Origin: Lineus longissimus
Lineage: Eukaryota; Nemertea; Pilidiophora; Heteronemertea; Lineidae
DNA: 64,000 nt
Direction: 5' to 3'
Assembly: GCF_910592395.1 (NCBI RefSeq)
Contig: NC_088323.1
Span: 1,054,001 to 1,118,000, forward strand
In this document: piece after piece, positions 1-14,951 of the stretch
Layout of the letters: every line of letters starts with the position of its first letter
Position numbering within the stretch: the stretch's first letter is position 1
Notes under the pieces: generated by a model
What the model saw: only the letters and a program-made list of their open reading frames with translations
What the model was told of the DNA's origin: nothing
Database searches by the model: none
Made by a program: the position numbers and the translations under genes

Positions 1-3000
1 CTTACGCTGGGTGTGTTACTTTAATAACAAGCAATTTCAAAATCGTAGGCTGAATAGGATCACGATGTCACTTTTGACCCTCAAGTCATTTCATGTCATG
101 TTTTCAAGCCTAAGTCAATTGACGAACATCCTGGTGAAAAGGACAACACTTTCACACAGCGGGAATCTTTTCATCCTCGTTCGGCTGCAAAGCATCACTC
201 TTAACGGATAGCGATGAGTATATAGTTAATTGATTTTCTGATCTGGATGGCGTTGTTTTATCATCTATTCATTCAAATGCCTTATTGAAGCCAGTGGCTC
301 TGTGGATGGACTCGTCGTTGGTCCTAATAGAAGTTAATTAAGATGAACGGAGCCATTTAAGTAGCGTGTTCACTGAGAGTACGGGAATCGCAATGGGACA
401 TTTCAATTGACGTTTACTTTCAGTCTAGGGGGATTCTGTACTACAATGGCTCTTCATACCTATTATCCCAAGGTATGTTCACTGCGTCTGCGTTAACGGT
501 ACGAATGTATTGACGACTGTTGCCTGCTCTTTTCATGTGTGTTTTTTGCATATTTAATCGTTTTCTATCAAGAGTAGTCGTTGAATGTGTTTATGTTGAA
601 TGTGTTAGAACTCAGTCCTACCCTTCTTTAAAGCTCTCGTCCTTTCAATTCAGAAAAATCAATACTGATTTCATTATCAGTTCAACTAGAAATAATATTT
701 ATCAACGGGATTTCATATTTACTTGTACCGTCTGTAAACACGACGAGTATAAACTTGTCAGGTTGACAGTCAATATGGATTCGATTTCAATCAAATGGAT
801 CTTCGATAAATATAGGATTTAATGTTTAATTACACTTAGATTTAGTTTTAATTTGATCTAAAATTTGCCCAGGATTTGTGACACATTGTTATGTTACACC
901 CGTTTCAACTGCTGCGCGCATAGACGTACTTGAATATATTGGTTTTACACTATTAAAGTACTGGGTGCTCACCATCTACACTATGGTTCAACTAATTCGA
1001 TCCAGGCTCCATGTTATGCACATAATCTTAAAGCACTAGTGGTAGGCGGCAAGAGTGTGTTGTGAGTACATGATACGGGATAAACGCCCTGACATTGCAC
1101 CATTCGATACAAACTCGACATACAAGAAGCATCTTCAAAACTCCAATCAACGGAAGTTGAAGCATTCCCGGTGAGAAAAACCTGACTGGCTTCCCATCCA
1201 TCGATCACGCGCCCTGACAGCCACATCGGGAAGCTGAAGAGCCAAGTCGCAAACTCCGGTCCCATCAAATGATAGAGATATGCAACATTAATCACCAATC
1301 TCTCGGGTTGTGCGCTCCCATTAGTTTTCTTGACATTCTTGATGTAATTTGTCTGTTTCTTGTGAAATGCCACTGTGTTCATTGATATACTGGTGCTGTA
1401 TGTATTCATTATGATCATGATGTTGTATGTACGTCTTTATTGAAATTATGTGTGTTCTTGATTGCACCGAATTCCGTGGCTTTTACCTTTTTTTAATTGT
1501 TTATAATTTAGCAAATTATCCTAACATGTACGTTTGGGATTACTGTACTATGTTACAAAGGTGTAACACAGTGGCTATTTCTGTGACTATCGTATTTAAC
1601 CGATGATCTCTACTATTTACCTCTTACACGTGTTTCCCCCGCTACAAATTAAACAGTTTTCGATATGCCTATAGGAATAATTCCATTGATTCCACGGTAT
1701 GTTTCCCCAAATCACCGAAGGCTATGTTCAAAGTACCACAATTCTCTAGATAGTTGTCGCAATTGCAACCGGATGTTTTCATCCGTGAACCAAGGTCTTG
1801 TAAAGGGTATTCCAGCTTCGGGCTACTATAGGAGATTGATAACCACCTCAGGCCATCAACCTCGAATAAAAGCATATACCAGAGAGACACAAATCACAGT
1901 CGAGGGAAGCCACTGATGGCTATGAATAACACATTGCATCAATATTTAACCAAATTCTGCATCTCACTCCCATTTCCCAGGTCAGGGATAAGCCCAGGAG
2001 TATTTTATTTCTCGGAGTCGGGTGTTAGTCACCAACAGAAGCTCACTAGGGCCCGCGGTCAACAACCCGTTCGTTATTTCTCGCAACAGAATTCTTTAAA
2101 ACTTTGGACACTGCAATCAACATCACACACAAATCACCTCGAAAACTGTGGCGAAAGTTCTGCATTTGATATATCTACATCAACATAGGTTTTTGACTGC
2201 TAATTTGGCCGTTAAAAGTGGTCGAACTGACTGCGACAATCAGCAAGGTCAAACGGTCTGCTTACCCTGTTATTGCGAGCAACAAGCCAAGTGCAAGATC
2301 ACGCCCAATCGCCATCGAACGTGACTGCCGGCTCTGAGACAAATGGCCGCAGGGCTACCCCGTTAATCTAACTGGCATTAAGCGTACGGTCTTACCCATG
2401 CGTTAAACTAACGGAGGCTCCTTACTCATAAATCGTGACAGTCATATGAATGGTAGAAGCAGCAGTAATGATGCCTTTGGGAAAGGTTGGGTAAAAACGA
2501 TAGCAATGAATCCATCCTAGAGTTTGAATCATTGCCATGAAAGGAGTATGAAAATTGAGGTTCCATATCATGAACCGGGCATCGATGTCCAGTAACGGTG
2601 TTTCCATATGTAGGAGGGCCACAGATGTTTGAACTTCTAATGATCAACACTATAGTACATGACAGAGCCGGGTTGACACTCCACCTGTATTGTATAAGTG
2701 AGGCATTTAGCTCCTTCCCAAATGAGTTGGCACGTTATTGATGACAGAGCGCGCATAACGACTTTACTGCTGAACCATCTGTTAAGTCTGATGAGCAGGA
2801 TACTGTGACTGTCTTGTATTTAATTACGGAAAATGTTCTGCGTCTGTCGTCAGACTGAATAAACTATCATCTGCTGCAAAAAGTATGGATGTTTCCGTAC
2901 TTCTGTGTTACTCTTCACTACATGGCATGGAGGAATAAGGTCAGCGTTGGTAGTCAGCGTTATAGACGCTGGTATTTTGCGGCGTTCCAACATTGTCGAG

Positions 3001-6000
3001 TCATGGTATGATTCTTATCCCAATGAGTGTTTAATATAACGGACCTGCTAGTACTACTGGTGTAAAATATAGAACTTTAACATGAATTTTGATATTGAAG
3101 TAACCAAGAATAAAAATAGTCGATGTGTGTAACATCAGCTGGAGAATAAACTGCTGTTACTTCGACGTAACAGTGCAGGCGCTTTGACAAGACTAGCTGA
3201 ACAGTAGGAGTCTAAGGAGAGACTTTGGCCTACAAGCATCATATTTTTGCATGTCGCTTTTCTCGCAGTTGACTTCGAGAAAAGCTCATTTTACAGTCAT
3301 TAAGCACCGCGCATATCCCTACCGTTCTAGACTCATAATCACCAATTTCAATTCGCATCACTCTAACCCTCCGCTTCCACCCCAAATGAAATACCTTAAA
3401 ACGATAAACAGCTAACAGTTGTAAAATTATCCCTGAATTGACAATCGTGATTGATTTCTAATGCTGGGCCAAATCACCAGGAAATTTAATTGCAGTGCGC
3501 AGGAACTTATACCCTAATCTCTCGGACGGTGTTGAATTTAATTGGAAATTTGCTCGCACTCAAGATTAGTTTTATGAGCTTTATTTGGGGAATTATTTTG
3601 TTGACGAAGCTATTTAGGTGCAATACTTCAGTTTAACGGTTCTTCTCACTGATAATGAAATGTGTCTATATGTTTTGTGGCGGGGTTTTTTCGCAGTTCT
3701 TGTCCTTATGGGCAATTTCGACACGTAAACTGTTAGAAAATAAAAACGTTTCTACAATGCCTCAGCGGTATCAACGGCGCACTTCATCCTCTTATCACCC
3801 GAGCGTGACTCCATCAAACACCGCGACAGTTTCATAGACCACGTGTTGTCTTTATCGCAAATGCGCCTTTAACACAGCTGTAGCTACAGTTCAAATGAAT
3901 AAGCTCCTATTCAAAGTGATTAGTCATCAATAATATCAACAGTTGCGTAGTCCGGTTATCATTGGAAGATAAAAACTCGTGTAACATATGTAGAGCCGGA
4001 TGGAACGCGTAAGTGAAATACAAATGGATGTATATCAACTCAATAGTCAAAATCATAGCCCCGGAAAGAAAGGTACGGCCCGTCTCATTAGACATCATTT
4101 ATGTACGGTTGTCTATATGATTCATTCGCGTAATATAAAGCAGTTACGTGTGTAAAAGCAATGCAATTCGCAAAGGTAGAAAATTTACTATGATTTTTAA
4201 TGTTTTACGCAATGCTCTACTCTGAAACTTTTCAGGTTTGGAGTAACCAATCATGGTATTGATTCCAGTAAACGTTCCGATCGGTCTGCATCCTGACTCA
4301 TGACTGGCATACGTAACCTGGTTTAGCACACCAATTCCATAGCTTTGCCCCTAATCGCCCCAAGAGTCCGATACAATTAACCGTGACGTTACATACTCTG
4401 CTGATAAACTTCTTTTACAGAGTTTTACGATGTCATCAGTTCGTTGATCATGCTGAGATGCGGCTAGTGCCCATGAGGTTGAAGTACGGTCACTTGATGA
4501 ATCAAATTATTAGGAGGAAGGCTGAGATGTGCAAGAGTACAGGAAGAAAAAGCATGAAATTAGTGATTTCCGCTTGGCTTAGATTCATGGCCCTCTATGA
4601 GCCAGTTTCTCACTTTTACAAGCGACAGTTGTTAGAAATGAGGAAGTCAAATCTTTGTTGTCACCAGCTCATCGACTCAGTATTCTGTGAACAAAATACC
4701 ATCCACTCAGAACAGCAATACGCTTTGAGTTTTCATCCTTCATGTGTCACCAAATCACTTCAGCCTACAACGCCTAAACGCAGCATTTTCGACAATTTAA
4801 CTGCATTCTCTAGATTCTGAATGAAACCGTTTAATACTCCAAGCAGAACCATCAAGCAACTCTGTAAAATACCGAAATCACCAGACCACTTGTTGACTCT
4901 ACTGGACCACTGCATGTAGTCCCATCTAAATGTCACCGGATCAACCATTCTACACATCTTCTCACCTTAACAAACACATTTGTCAAAATTATTGATTACT
5001 TGAATCAGAGTGAGTATAGAACTCTGAAGAAGCAAATAAAACCAATCATGCGATACTTGTTGACTTGCGAGCATCGACACTGGATGCACTTCCAAACCTG
5101 CCTCACTACGCATCTCTTCCATACGCCTTCGCGAACCGATCTTTCACCAAGATAATTTGATCAAATGCCGACACACGTTTCCTGACCTAATCCTAACCGA
5201 TGAAGAGTCAGTTTAGCAAACAGCGGACCAAACGCCCTACCAATCTCACTATTTCCGCCTTCGCTGCATTTTTCAATTATCTTCCTCGGTTGTTTGTTGA
5301 ACAAATATTAGTGTGACTTTAAAATGGCCGGGGAGTCATTCCGACGTGATATTGGTGATGGTCGTGACTTTGTGATAAGATAGGATCATGGCCCATGGTA
5401 TTGTCGTCGGTCATTGATTCGAAGCGGCAAGGTAACATCGATGGCCCTTTATAGGTAACAGTGATTTTGTCCAATCAACTGTATTTGCTCCTCAAGCCGA
5501 AGTCCATTGCACAAGAAGAAAGTGATCTCAGGAGAAAACAGCAAATCTGAACTGTTAACACACGGATATGTTTGTTGTGCCTTCTATTTCATCGAGGAGA
5601 TTGCTGTATTTGCCATTTACGTTAAAACAACACGTTTATACTCTTGACCTATTTGGTACATCTGGTCAAAGCCTGCCAAGCGTGCCTGTGCATTTCGATC
5701 GGTCTTTAAACAAGAAAACTGCACATCGGTTGTAGCATACTGGTCATAAAAGAGGAGTATACTATGGCGAGAAGCCAATGTCGACCGACCTCTGAGATAA
5801 GTGGGCAACAAGATCTATCCTTTCCGTGGTTGTGTCTCAACAAGTATCCTCAACCGTGCTCAGATGAAACCTGTTTTACCTACTCATCTTCCATCGTCGC
5901 TTGTAGGCGCTAATCTATGTCATTACCTCAATAAATATCGAGTGTTAAATCAGTGCATTAACTGGACCATTTATTGTGTGGATAGATAGTGATTGTGTCG

Positions 6001-9000
6001 AGGCATCGTCACATTAATGTTTTAACCAGATGCTTGAGAAACCGAATTGATTGAAAATTCGTTTGGGTACTTTACATGTTTAAAGTACAGCTGCACGAAA
6101 ATGTGGAGTCTGGCATCAAAAGAAACGAACGATTACTTGAATAATCGCGGTGGTTCCAACGCGTTCGCAAACTCTTCACCACTATCTGTGTGTGGGATGG
6201 GTGAAGCTACCAGTAGCTCAGGTTGTGGTAGCTATGTTGAATTTCCTGTCCATCCGCTTTGTGCTAAAAAACTCTCCAGTGAATCGATAGCAAGTAAGAT
6301 TTTCTTGACTTTAATCGAAGTTAACAATCCAGCATAACAACTGCAAAAAATCAAACACTACCTTTAAAACTACTATCCTTTCAACACGGAATGAGTTACT
6401 AACTTTATTTGCCTCGTATCACATTAGCAAATCTGAGTATCTCGGTAATCGACGCGCCTGGGGCACTTCTTACAAATCTCACCCTCTCGTACCTACCATA
6501 TTTGTGTATACTCTCAAAACGATGTTTACACACGCTTGAGTGTAATTGACCACAGGGAAATGCACTCGAAAACAAATGAGGCAACTTAACATGATTGCCG
6601 CAAAGAATGACGACGTTGGGTCATCAGTTCGTAAGTCCCAAGTGCATTGGAGAAGCTGGTCGTTTAAGTCGTTCCATGCATCCCAGTGCTTCGTCCTATG
6701 CATAACGATCATTTGTGCGCGATTGCACAGCGCAGTGCATGTCACGATGCCCGTGGTGAAGCTGCCCTATGTCGTTCCTCATTGTATTGGTAGCAGTTGT
6801 TAGGGGAAGAGATTCACCCAAATCTTCCTTTTGCTATTGAGCCATATTTTCAAGGCAATTTGTATTGCCGGCGGTAGTAGTAACATCAATGGTGGATGAT
6901 TGTTGGCACTTTGCATACCCTCATGAAGTAAGTGGATCAAAGTGCGCAGCGGCCATCACTATTCTTTTTATCGCCTGGCTTCTTAGGCAGGAACACATGT
7001 AGATGTGAAATTGTCTCCACTCTTATTCTCCGGCGCCAATGGTCCGATGATTCCATCCTCCGTGCGGGAGCTCTTTGTTTCTTTGTATCGCTTCAAATGC
7101 AAAGCCACTTGGGGAGCCATTCGATTTCGTATATCTATCAGAATGGCTTGGCAACATGGTCTCCATTTATCCCAATTTGTGGCAGTCATTACAACTAATG
7201 ACTGTTTCTACCTTGCCTTAGTACAACTCTTGTGAAAATAAGCAAACCACAAAAAGCTAGACTGTCATTATATCCATTCCATTTTCGTCGGGCTTACTAC
7301 GATTGATCTTGAAAGTTTACATTCAAATACCAGTCCCCGCGTAGGTTGCTAGAAAGGTGTTTCGGTACTGTCCACTATTCTCTCTTCGTCTGGTGGAGAT
7401 GGTTCCTTTGGCTTGCCCTTCATCTTCCACAAGGATTGGACAGTCGAAGCAAAGCCTCTTGCTCAAGGTTGGCTAGAGTCTGCAAGTTCAGACCCATGCA
7501 TCGAAAAACTCGTAACCCTCAAATGAATACAACAAGTCGGCATCTGAATCATTCTGCACATCCTCCGGCTTTAGTGCACAAAAGCATCTTATCTTTGGCT
7601 CGGTTGGATCTTTACCACTGAGAACCACTGAGATAGTCTTTATACTAAGATAAGCACCCTCGTCCTATGGGATGCGAATGAGTTGAGATAACATGCCAGG
7701 CACGGCCAGATGTCAGCAATAAAGACCCAAAGATAGACGAGGAAAACAAATAAGAGACTTCTTCAATTCTCCTAGGGTCAGTAAGAAACTTGGGCAAGAT
7801 GACCATCCTGAAGTTTGAATTATAACTGCTAGTCGATCATTTATCATGCATTGTTTGAGGTTGAATACTAGTATCCATGGCACTCGAGGCATGGATACTG
7901 GGTACCTGGATTTTAAAGCATTTGATGAGGTAGACAGAGAAGATATTGTATAAAAGAAGGCGTGGTTGATATCCCCTCTGACTCAGCTGTCTCCGAATCG
8001 GCAACAATGTCAACACCTAGAGATTTTAAAGGATCTAGACAGTTTCAGCCAATAGACGATGCTTTGTTTCAAGGCAATGTTTTTCTCAGTGGTTTTGCCA
8101 ATCAAAAACTACCACACTTTTTTCAATTAGCTGTTACGTTGTCATATACAGTTTAATTTGGTACTCGACAAGTATCCAGCCAACACGCAGAAGCTGCCCC
8201 ATAAATGGTTAAGAAGCAAGGCGGCCTCAGTGTCTAATGGAGTGGCCAATATGATTTAGTGCACCATCTGGTCTGTTATTTGACCTGCGACCAATACGAC
8301 CCTCGCTCAAAACGCACCAAGGTTACTTGATATTGGCGTAGCGATCCACCCTGAGCATTATCGAGGTTTCCGTCTGCCCTAATGTGAGACAAGAATGCTT
8401 GGAACTCGTCATTGGAAGATAATAGGCAAGAATTGCTAGGATCTTTGACTTGTTGATTCGATCCTGCCTCGGGCTGATCATCTGACCTTACCGCTTGTGG
8501 TATGTGGTTGGAGGAAAAGCAAAAACTGGTTCTGGTGTGGCTGGTGTGGCTATTATGGCTGTGGTGCTAGTGTGTTTTTTTGTGTAGATACTGATTTACC
8601 ATTTGGTAACCTTGCTCCTGGTATAGTATTGAAAGGAGAACGAAAGCAGGGTGTTACCTCGTGTGAACTGTATTCTGCCTCAATAAGATATAACATTTCA
8701 ATACGGCTTACTACCAACATCGCGAGCATGCATTGGTTGTCCACAGTTTTACAGAAGCCTGAGTCCAACGGGAGATGATTAAATTACTAAGCTGATGAAT
8801 GACGTTTAGAGGAAATTATCCGACTTCGTCTTCATTTCTATAAAGTTGATGTTTTGTTACCAAATATTATGACCGGGGTTGAGCAAGGAGGAGGCCGGTA
8901 AGCAAAGCAATGATTGTTTTGACTGCGTTGCGGATGAAGCCAGGCATGCGAGGTTGGGCTGGGAACGAACATGGGGAATGTTATCGTCATTCTGTTAGTG

Positions 9001-12000
9001 GACGGTGATGGCATCGCATCAAGAAGTGGTAAAATCCTAGTCCATCGAGTTGGCCTCCGAACGAAAGTTTGGTAGCTTAAATATTATTATCCTCTCTGAC
9101 ATGAGGTATAATGGAAATCGTTTGCTGACATTAGCCAATTTCACGATGAGATTCCATGAGATGAAATAGAAATGCTGTAGAATAAACAGTACAATTATCA
9201 AAATACATTAGATGTTTTTTACTGCTGTCGACGTATTCAATCACATCAATAAGATGGCAAGTTCAGCCGTGTCTCATTCTAATAGGTCAATTGGCATAAA
9301 AGTACAAGTAAACTAAAAGACTGCATGTGGTCCTACAAGAATATTAAAACAGCTGCTGAATTGATATAATACACTATGATAGTTCTCTCGTTACTGAGTC
9401 ATTTATCGTCCTTCAAATGAAATTGCTCAAATGACATTCTTTAATTCATTTCGTATCCTATAATTTGATAGTTTCACATCTCAATTTCTATGACTGGCTC
9501 CTAAATAAATATAATATATTTGGTGTCGTGTAGTCAAGTGTTTGTACCAGATGGTGGCTTATTGTCCCGATAGGCCTACTAAGCCAGACATCCCATAAGA
9601 TCAATATCATCAGATGGACGCGATTGAATGCATATATCATAATACTTGATATGCCGGCTGCAGTAAACATCATTTACACGTCACCTCAATTTTTCTTCTG
9701 AGTCGCTATGAGGTCATGTCCGTTTTTCTCTAATTCTCTTTAGTAATGTTGTGACATTCCTCCGGGATCGTTGGGAATATTTTGATATTCTTTGGTGCTT
9801 TATTCCGAGTTATTCTTATCGCGTTTTCTTCACAGCTGTTCTGGTATTCCATCTTAGTTTCTTTCGACATTCACTGGAGAGTTATAACTGCGGTGAGTTA
9901 TATCCAGCCCATATTTAATGTGAGGTATTTGGATAACTTTGATAGAAATAAAGGATAAATTATAATGACCACGTGCATGATATAAAGATTATGTTCTCAT
10001 GGAATTCTTATCTCTTCTTTCTGCAACAAATCGTTTAGAGGTCATCTCCTCGCGCTGTTAGTTGTGGTAAAACATCTCTTCACAAATCAGTACACAGACT
10101 TCTATATCACAGGGTCAAAAAAAATGCTGATTCGTTCACCGTGATCGACCAGTTAACCAATAAATGTTTCAAAAAAGGATGGACATTTATCAGTTGACAG
10201 AAATACCGAATTCTTTCTCACGATCGGCCTAGGGCAAGGTATGCAGGAAAGGACACTATGCATAACGAGGAAAGAACAACTGGGAATGTATCGTTTCTGG
10301 ATCCTTGAGCGAGATCCTTTCGTTTGCCCCCGACTTAATGACTGAAAATGGTCGTGTGGGGCAGGTTTCTTGCCTAAAAAGTTCAGGGTTCACCATATCA
10401 TGTCTATTGACTTTTCACCAGGCAAAATACCTCGATCTGTTCCTTGCAGTTTCATACACCCCAAATCTCTCTCTTTCGCCACACATACCTCGTCTTCAAT
10501 TTTTGACTTAACAACCCATTTTGATACGAACATGGAACCCACAGTCTCCTGTCCTCTCTCTGACTCCCCACCATCTCACCACCCCAATTCTGCTCCTCAC
10601 ATGCTCACCTGATCTGCAACTTATGAGTAAGCTGTCATCTCTGATCGCTGAACTGACAGCAGAAAATTGTCGCCGAAATTCACCTGTGCTTGATCAGTCG
10701 CTATACGAACCTGCAATCCAAGCTACTGCTCAACCGCTAGACAGCATCCTACTCTTCGCTCACTCCACGCAGACTTGATCTCTTATTTTTGATTAAACCC
10801 TCCCTCTCTGATCGCCAATTTGACAACCCAATCACATCCAATAAGTAAATAATCACTCTCGCGCCTGAGTCGACCAAACATTGATCTATTTTCTTTCTAA
10901 CCATTTGATTGACCTGGCCCACCTGCTTAACCAAGCCTGCTGCTCAGCCAGACATGTGGCTAACCGCAGAGATTAACTTAGCGGACCTTAGGATGTCAGC
11001 TTGATTTGTCTTCTTGGCCTCACTTTATGTTGACGATATCAAGAGAGATGTGTAGTTGCGATCGAGCATTGCCATTGACTCTCACCTCTCACCTCTCAAA
11101 TTCACATGACGTCGTTTGGAATCCAGGTGCGTCCAACTTCAAAGGTTCTATGAGCCTATCCGTTCTTAAACCGCACTTGGCATGACACAAGATGTTAGTT
11201 ATGCCCTGCCAATTGATGATGAACATTCGGGGTCGCTGAAATACCAAACTGTTTCTCAGTTGTTCATGAGGCTGCAATCCTAGTATCAGCGTTGGCGGAT
11301 TTACATCCTTACTGAGACTTATATTATAAGTCTGGGTGGCGTCGTTTACGTCGATATCACTAGTGATAGTATAAATTCACATACTGACACTCCGACCTCC
11401 TTACTGTGACACGTCTCCGTCGCATACCCTCTAATCATTTGAGGAGAGTACGGTTAGTTAAGCTGATTCACGAGCAAATAATGGGCCGAAGCCCTCAATC
11501 ACGACCCGATTATCCTCGCATCGATTCGGACACAAAGCAAGCATCAATTACTTTAAGCTGGATACATAGCAGGATGACAAGTTCGACGCTGCCCTTCAAT
11601 CAACGTGCAATTTGGCTGTCTTTGGTTCGCATTGCTTTATATCACCTCTCTTTGCTACAGTGACAAGTTTTGTGTCTCGCTTATGAATATCATCATTTAT
11701 CTTCATTGTCCGCATCGCTGAAAACAGTACTGTGTATGGGTCTTCTGTATAGCGCTTTACTATACCTCTCAAACGGGATTTGTTAAGGTCTTTAAGGTAA
11801 TGCGCGATGGACCATCCAAAATCGGCATACATATGTTTTATGTCAATAGAAACGTCATGTATGTGGTTCATGAGCGCTAGATCGATGGGGATGGCGTCAA
11901 TCTGTTAAAGATGTCGCAATATTTGCTGAGTGCTGGTTCCTTTAGAGTACTGATCGATAATAAATACTCTACTACAAGCTAGTAATATATATATCGGAGA

Positions 12001-14884
12001 TTTGAATTTTTTCCAAGATTCACCACCCTTTTGCACTTCAGGCTAGTTGAGTCAATATTGTAGTTGAGGTTAATGTAGGTCATGCCGTTTATATTAACCA
12101 CCGTCATGATATCTGTCTGCATGTCCTCGGTAAATCAGTAATACAGCTTCTACACTATTCAATTACAGGTTAACACTAATGTACACTATTTATATAATTC
12201 CATTACCTTCTCGAACGGAAATACACATATGATATAGTAATGTGCTATGATCACTACCATGACTACTCACACACAGAACAGGGATGCACCGCTCTTAATC
12301 CTGACCACGGCACTTTTTTCGCCCCACTCAGCCGCCTCAGGAAATAAGCTAAGGGGCCACAAGAAAAACCAGTGTGGAGACCGGATGGCGGATTATTAGC
12401 TGTGCTTTACCTCTTCCTTGACACCTGCGGTCTATCTGGTGCATCTATATCTGGCGCATCATAAATAACAGAAGATGCATGATGGCCGTGAGTGTTTTGT
12501 AGTTTGCATTTGGAAAACAGGATCTTCATTGTAAAGGAGGAAATATACATATGTGTATACCTGTTTATATAGAAATATATAAACAGAAGAGTTCGCCATG
12601 TTTTAAATCATCATTTAGCTGTTCAGTTACTTTGAGATCCCTGCACACCTTAATCTGCGGCAACACACAGCTATCTCGAAACATTATGGTCTACTTTGAT
12701 GGGAAATTGTTTATTTGTGTGTACGTTATTCACGTTTATCTCGGATGAAAGCTTGCTCGGGATGGGTTGCGATTAGCCACCTTATTAGCATACCAATTAC
12801 AACATTTGCAAGCAGGTATATCTCACGAAATAAAGGAGAAACCATGAGATAGATTGAAGGTGAGAAAATTATTGCGTATACATGTATACTTTGTCTGATA
12901 GGGTGTCTATAGCGTAATAGGCCTACATGATTGTATACTTGTTGAGCAGTCTAATGGTGTGATGGATTTACTTGTGTTGGGATTTTGATTAAGTAAACAA
13001 ATCTAGACTCTAAAGCTTTTTGCGCACCTTCAAAAAATTATCTTGCAACTTAACAGTAATGTCGTAATCTACGACCTGCAGTCTCCAAGGTACTAGACAA
13101 GGTGATGCTTAATCCTTGCTTATAGGGTGATTAGTAATTTTACCTTTACAAAATGCATGAGGTCGTGACACTTTAAGTCCCGCGTGACCAATATCTTCTT
13201 ATAGAAGGAAACCTTTATATCAGCTACCATAATATCAACGTGACACGTTTTAGCGTAGAATCAGCCAAAGAATGTGTTTATGACCGTCTTTATCACTGTG
13301 TATGTTTTAACATAACCCTGTTTAAAATGCAGCTGATGTTCATATAAATGTCGTTTTTCCAGTAGGTCTATATGGTATTGGTGAGATTTTTCTTAACCAG
13401 AGAGATTGCTACAACGCCGATATATTGAAGTTATTCTCCTGAGCGTCAAATGAAATCAATGCAAATCTATACCCTCTGTAACCAGTTTCCAATAGTCCAT
13501 TCTGGTCATCAATTGGAAGCAGAATTGAGGACATTTGGGGGGGAAAACTACCAAAGGGAAGTCTTATACTGCCAGAGGAATCCTTAGATCCCAAATGGGT
13601 GGAATGATAAATACTGGATGCTGTCATTCCTATTGTGTCCTTTCTCTTGTGGAAAGGATCCTGGATTGAAAGTTTTCTTCATTTATCTTTTTAGTTGACC
13701 CACTGACGTCACTTCCTACACCAGAACGTCGAAACCATACAAAACACGTGACCAAATAGAATACACTCACAACAACGTCGAAAACTCTGCTTAATTTTAT
13801 TTGGAGAAACTCTCAAGATTCAACATTTTCAGAACGGAGAAGACTCCTCATTTGCCTATGGACGCCTGCTGCCGGGAAAGCCTGGCACTATTGGCGCACT
13901 GACATGGAGTGGATGAAATTATATGGCCACTTTCGGCTGCTGCAAAATGGATAAAATAAGCGGAGGTGGTGATTACTGTGAGGACGAGTCATCGTGAAAA
14001 GGAAATATTGTCTCTGGTCAACATTGCCATTTAGTCTAAGTTGGTTGATTCCGGTGTTGTGCCATTTGGGCTAACTTCGTTGATTCCGATTCAGACCATG
14101 TGTTGTGTAAGTTCGGGATGATATCGGGAATATATGGGATGCAGGTTATGCATACGTTCAGCGGGATTAGAAGCTAAAAGGTTTGCAGTGAGTTCTGGAC
14201 TGGTTGTAAGTGAATAATATTCCTTAGGAATTTAGTTGTGATATCATTCATATTGGGATTTTGTGACTTTTGGTGTCGTCTGTGTCAATTTGATACTTTT
14301 GATTTATCGAACGCGTTGGATAACAAATTAATCTGTTAATTTATCCTACCAAAGGGAATTTACGTCAGTTGTACTGAAGCAGAAGATATTTGGATAAGTT
14401 GAATTGTTGTATTCTTGACTTAGTGGAATATATTTCAGATCCAACTGCTGGATGTTTACGCTGGAACTTCGCATCTGCTGCTTGGAGTAAATAACCTTAA
14501 CCCCGCGGACTAAGACGGTGCGGCAAAATATTACAGTAAGGAATATATACTGGTGTTTAAGGACGTAATACTGCTGAGGGCGAAAATCAGCATCTGGCTT
14601 GAGAATAGAGTAAAAATCATTTGAACACAAAGTGTTGTGCAGGATTGTTAAAAAGTTATAAAATCGATGTGTCAGGTCTATGCAACTTGAAAAATACGGG
14701 TGAAAACGCGAACGTCTGTTGCATAACATAAGGGTGATCGAGTGGTGATCTAATACTTAATGATCAGTTTCTCATGAATTCTCCAGTTGACTTTCAGTTT
14801 GCTTGGATACTTCTAAATGCATCGCACGAGGCAGACGAATTGTGAGACATCATCGGTGAAAGTGTGCGGATTCGTCATCGAGGG
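1..14884. other. Intergenic region without recognisable gene
   Basis: About 14.9 kb upstream of the acetylcholine receptor start codon. Open frames here are short (the longest about 145 codons at 4383-4820). None shows a motif, signal peptide or splice-flanked exon that I can assign. Small patches around 2420-2650, 6480-7620 and 10300-11870 carry overlapping open frames on both strands and could be decayed transposon coding DNA, but I recognise no family. A short inverted repeat lies at 7870-7899. Any distal promoter or 5' UTR exon of the receptor gene would lie here but cannot be seen. Confidence 0.5.
7870..7899. repeat. Perfect 10-bp inverted repeat
   Basis: AGTATCCATG at 7870-7879 is followed after a 10-base spacer by its exact reverse complement CATGGATACT at 7890-7899. 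The spacer contains CTCGAG. It can form a short hairpin. No gene or element is evident around it, so chance remains likely. Confidence 0.6.
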
Positions 14885-14951
14885 ATGCCGACACTAAAGA
14901 TGGAATACTACCACGGGATATTACTCGCAATCATAGGAATATCAATGTGCG
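14885..14951 (+). CDS. CHRNA-like: nAChR exon 1 (start codon and signal peptide core)
   Basis: The ATG at 14885 opens 22 codons plus one base, with a hydrophobic run (ILLAIIGISMC), then the donor G|GTGAGT. The split codon joins exactly to the CT at 33001, making Ala. This yields a signal peptide that continues into exon 2 (ACLTFA) before the mature DDNEYRLI start. The phase match and the resulting signal peptide are the evidence. The 18-kb distance makes transcript confirmation worthwhile, because a different, nearer exon 1 cannot be excluded. Confidence 0.72.

Noticed and set aside
1014-1418. 134-codon minus-strand open frame
   Set aside because: No family resemblance, and the single frame sits in noncoding-like sequence; chance is the simpler explanation.
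4383-4820. 145-codon plus-strand open frame in the gene-poor left part
   Set aside because: No recognisable motif, no signal peptide or domain, composition not clearly coding, and no flanking splice or polyadenylation logic.
14346-14729. 127-codon minus-strand open frame just upstream of nAChR exon 1
   Set aside because: Irregular composition with no domain; it overlaps the likely promoter or 5' region of the receptor gene.
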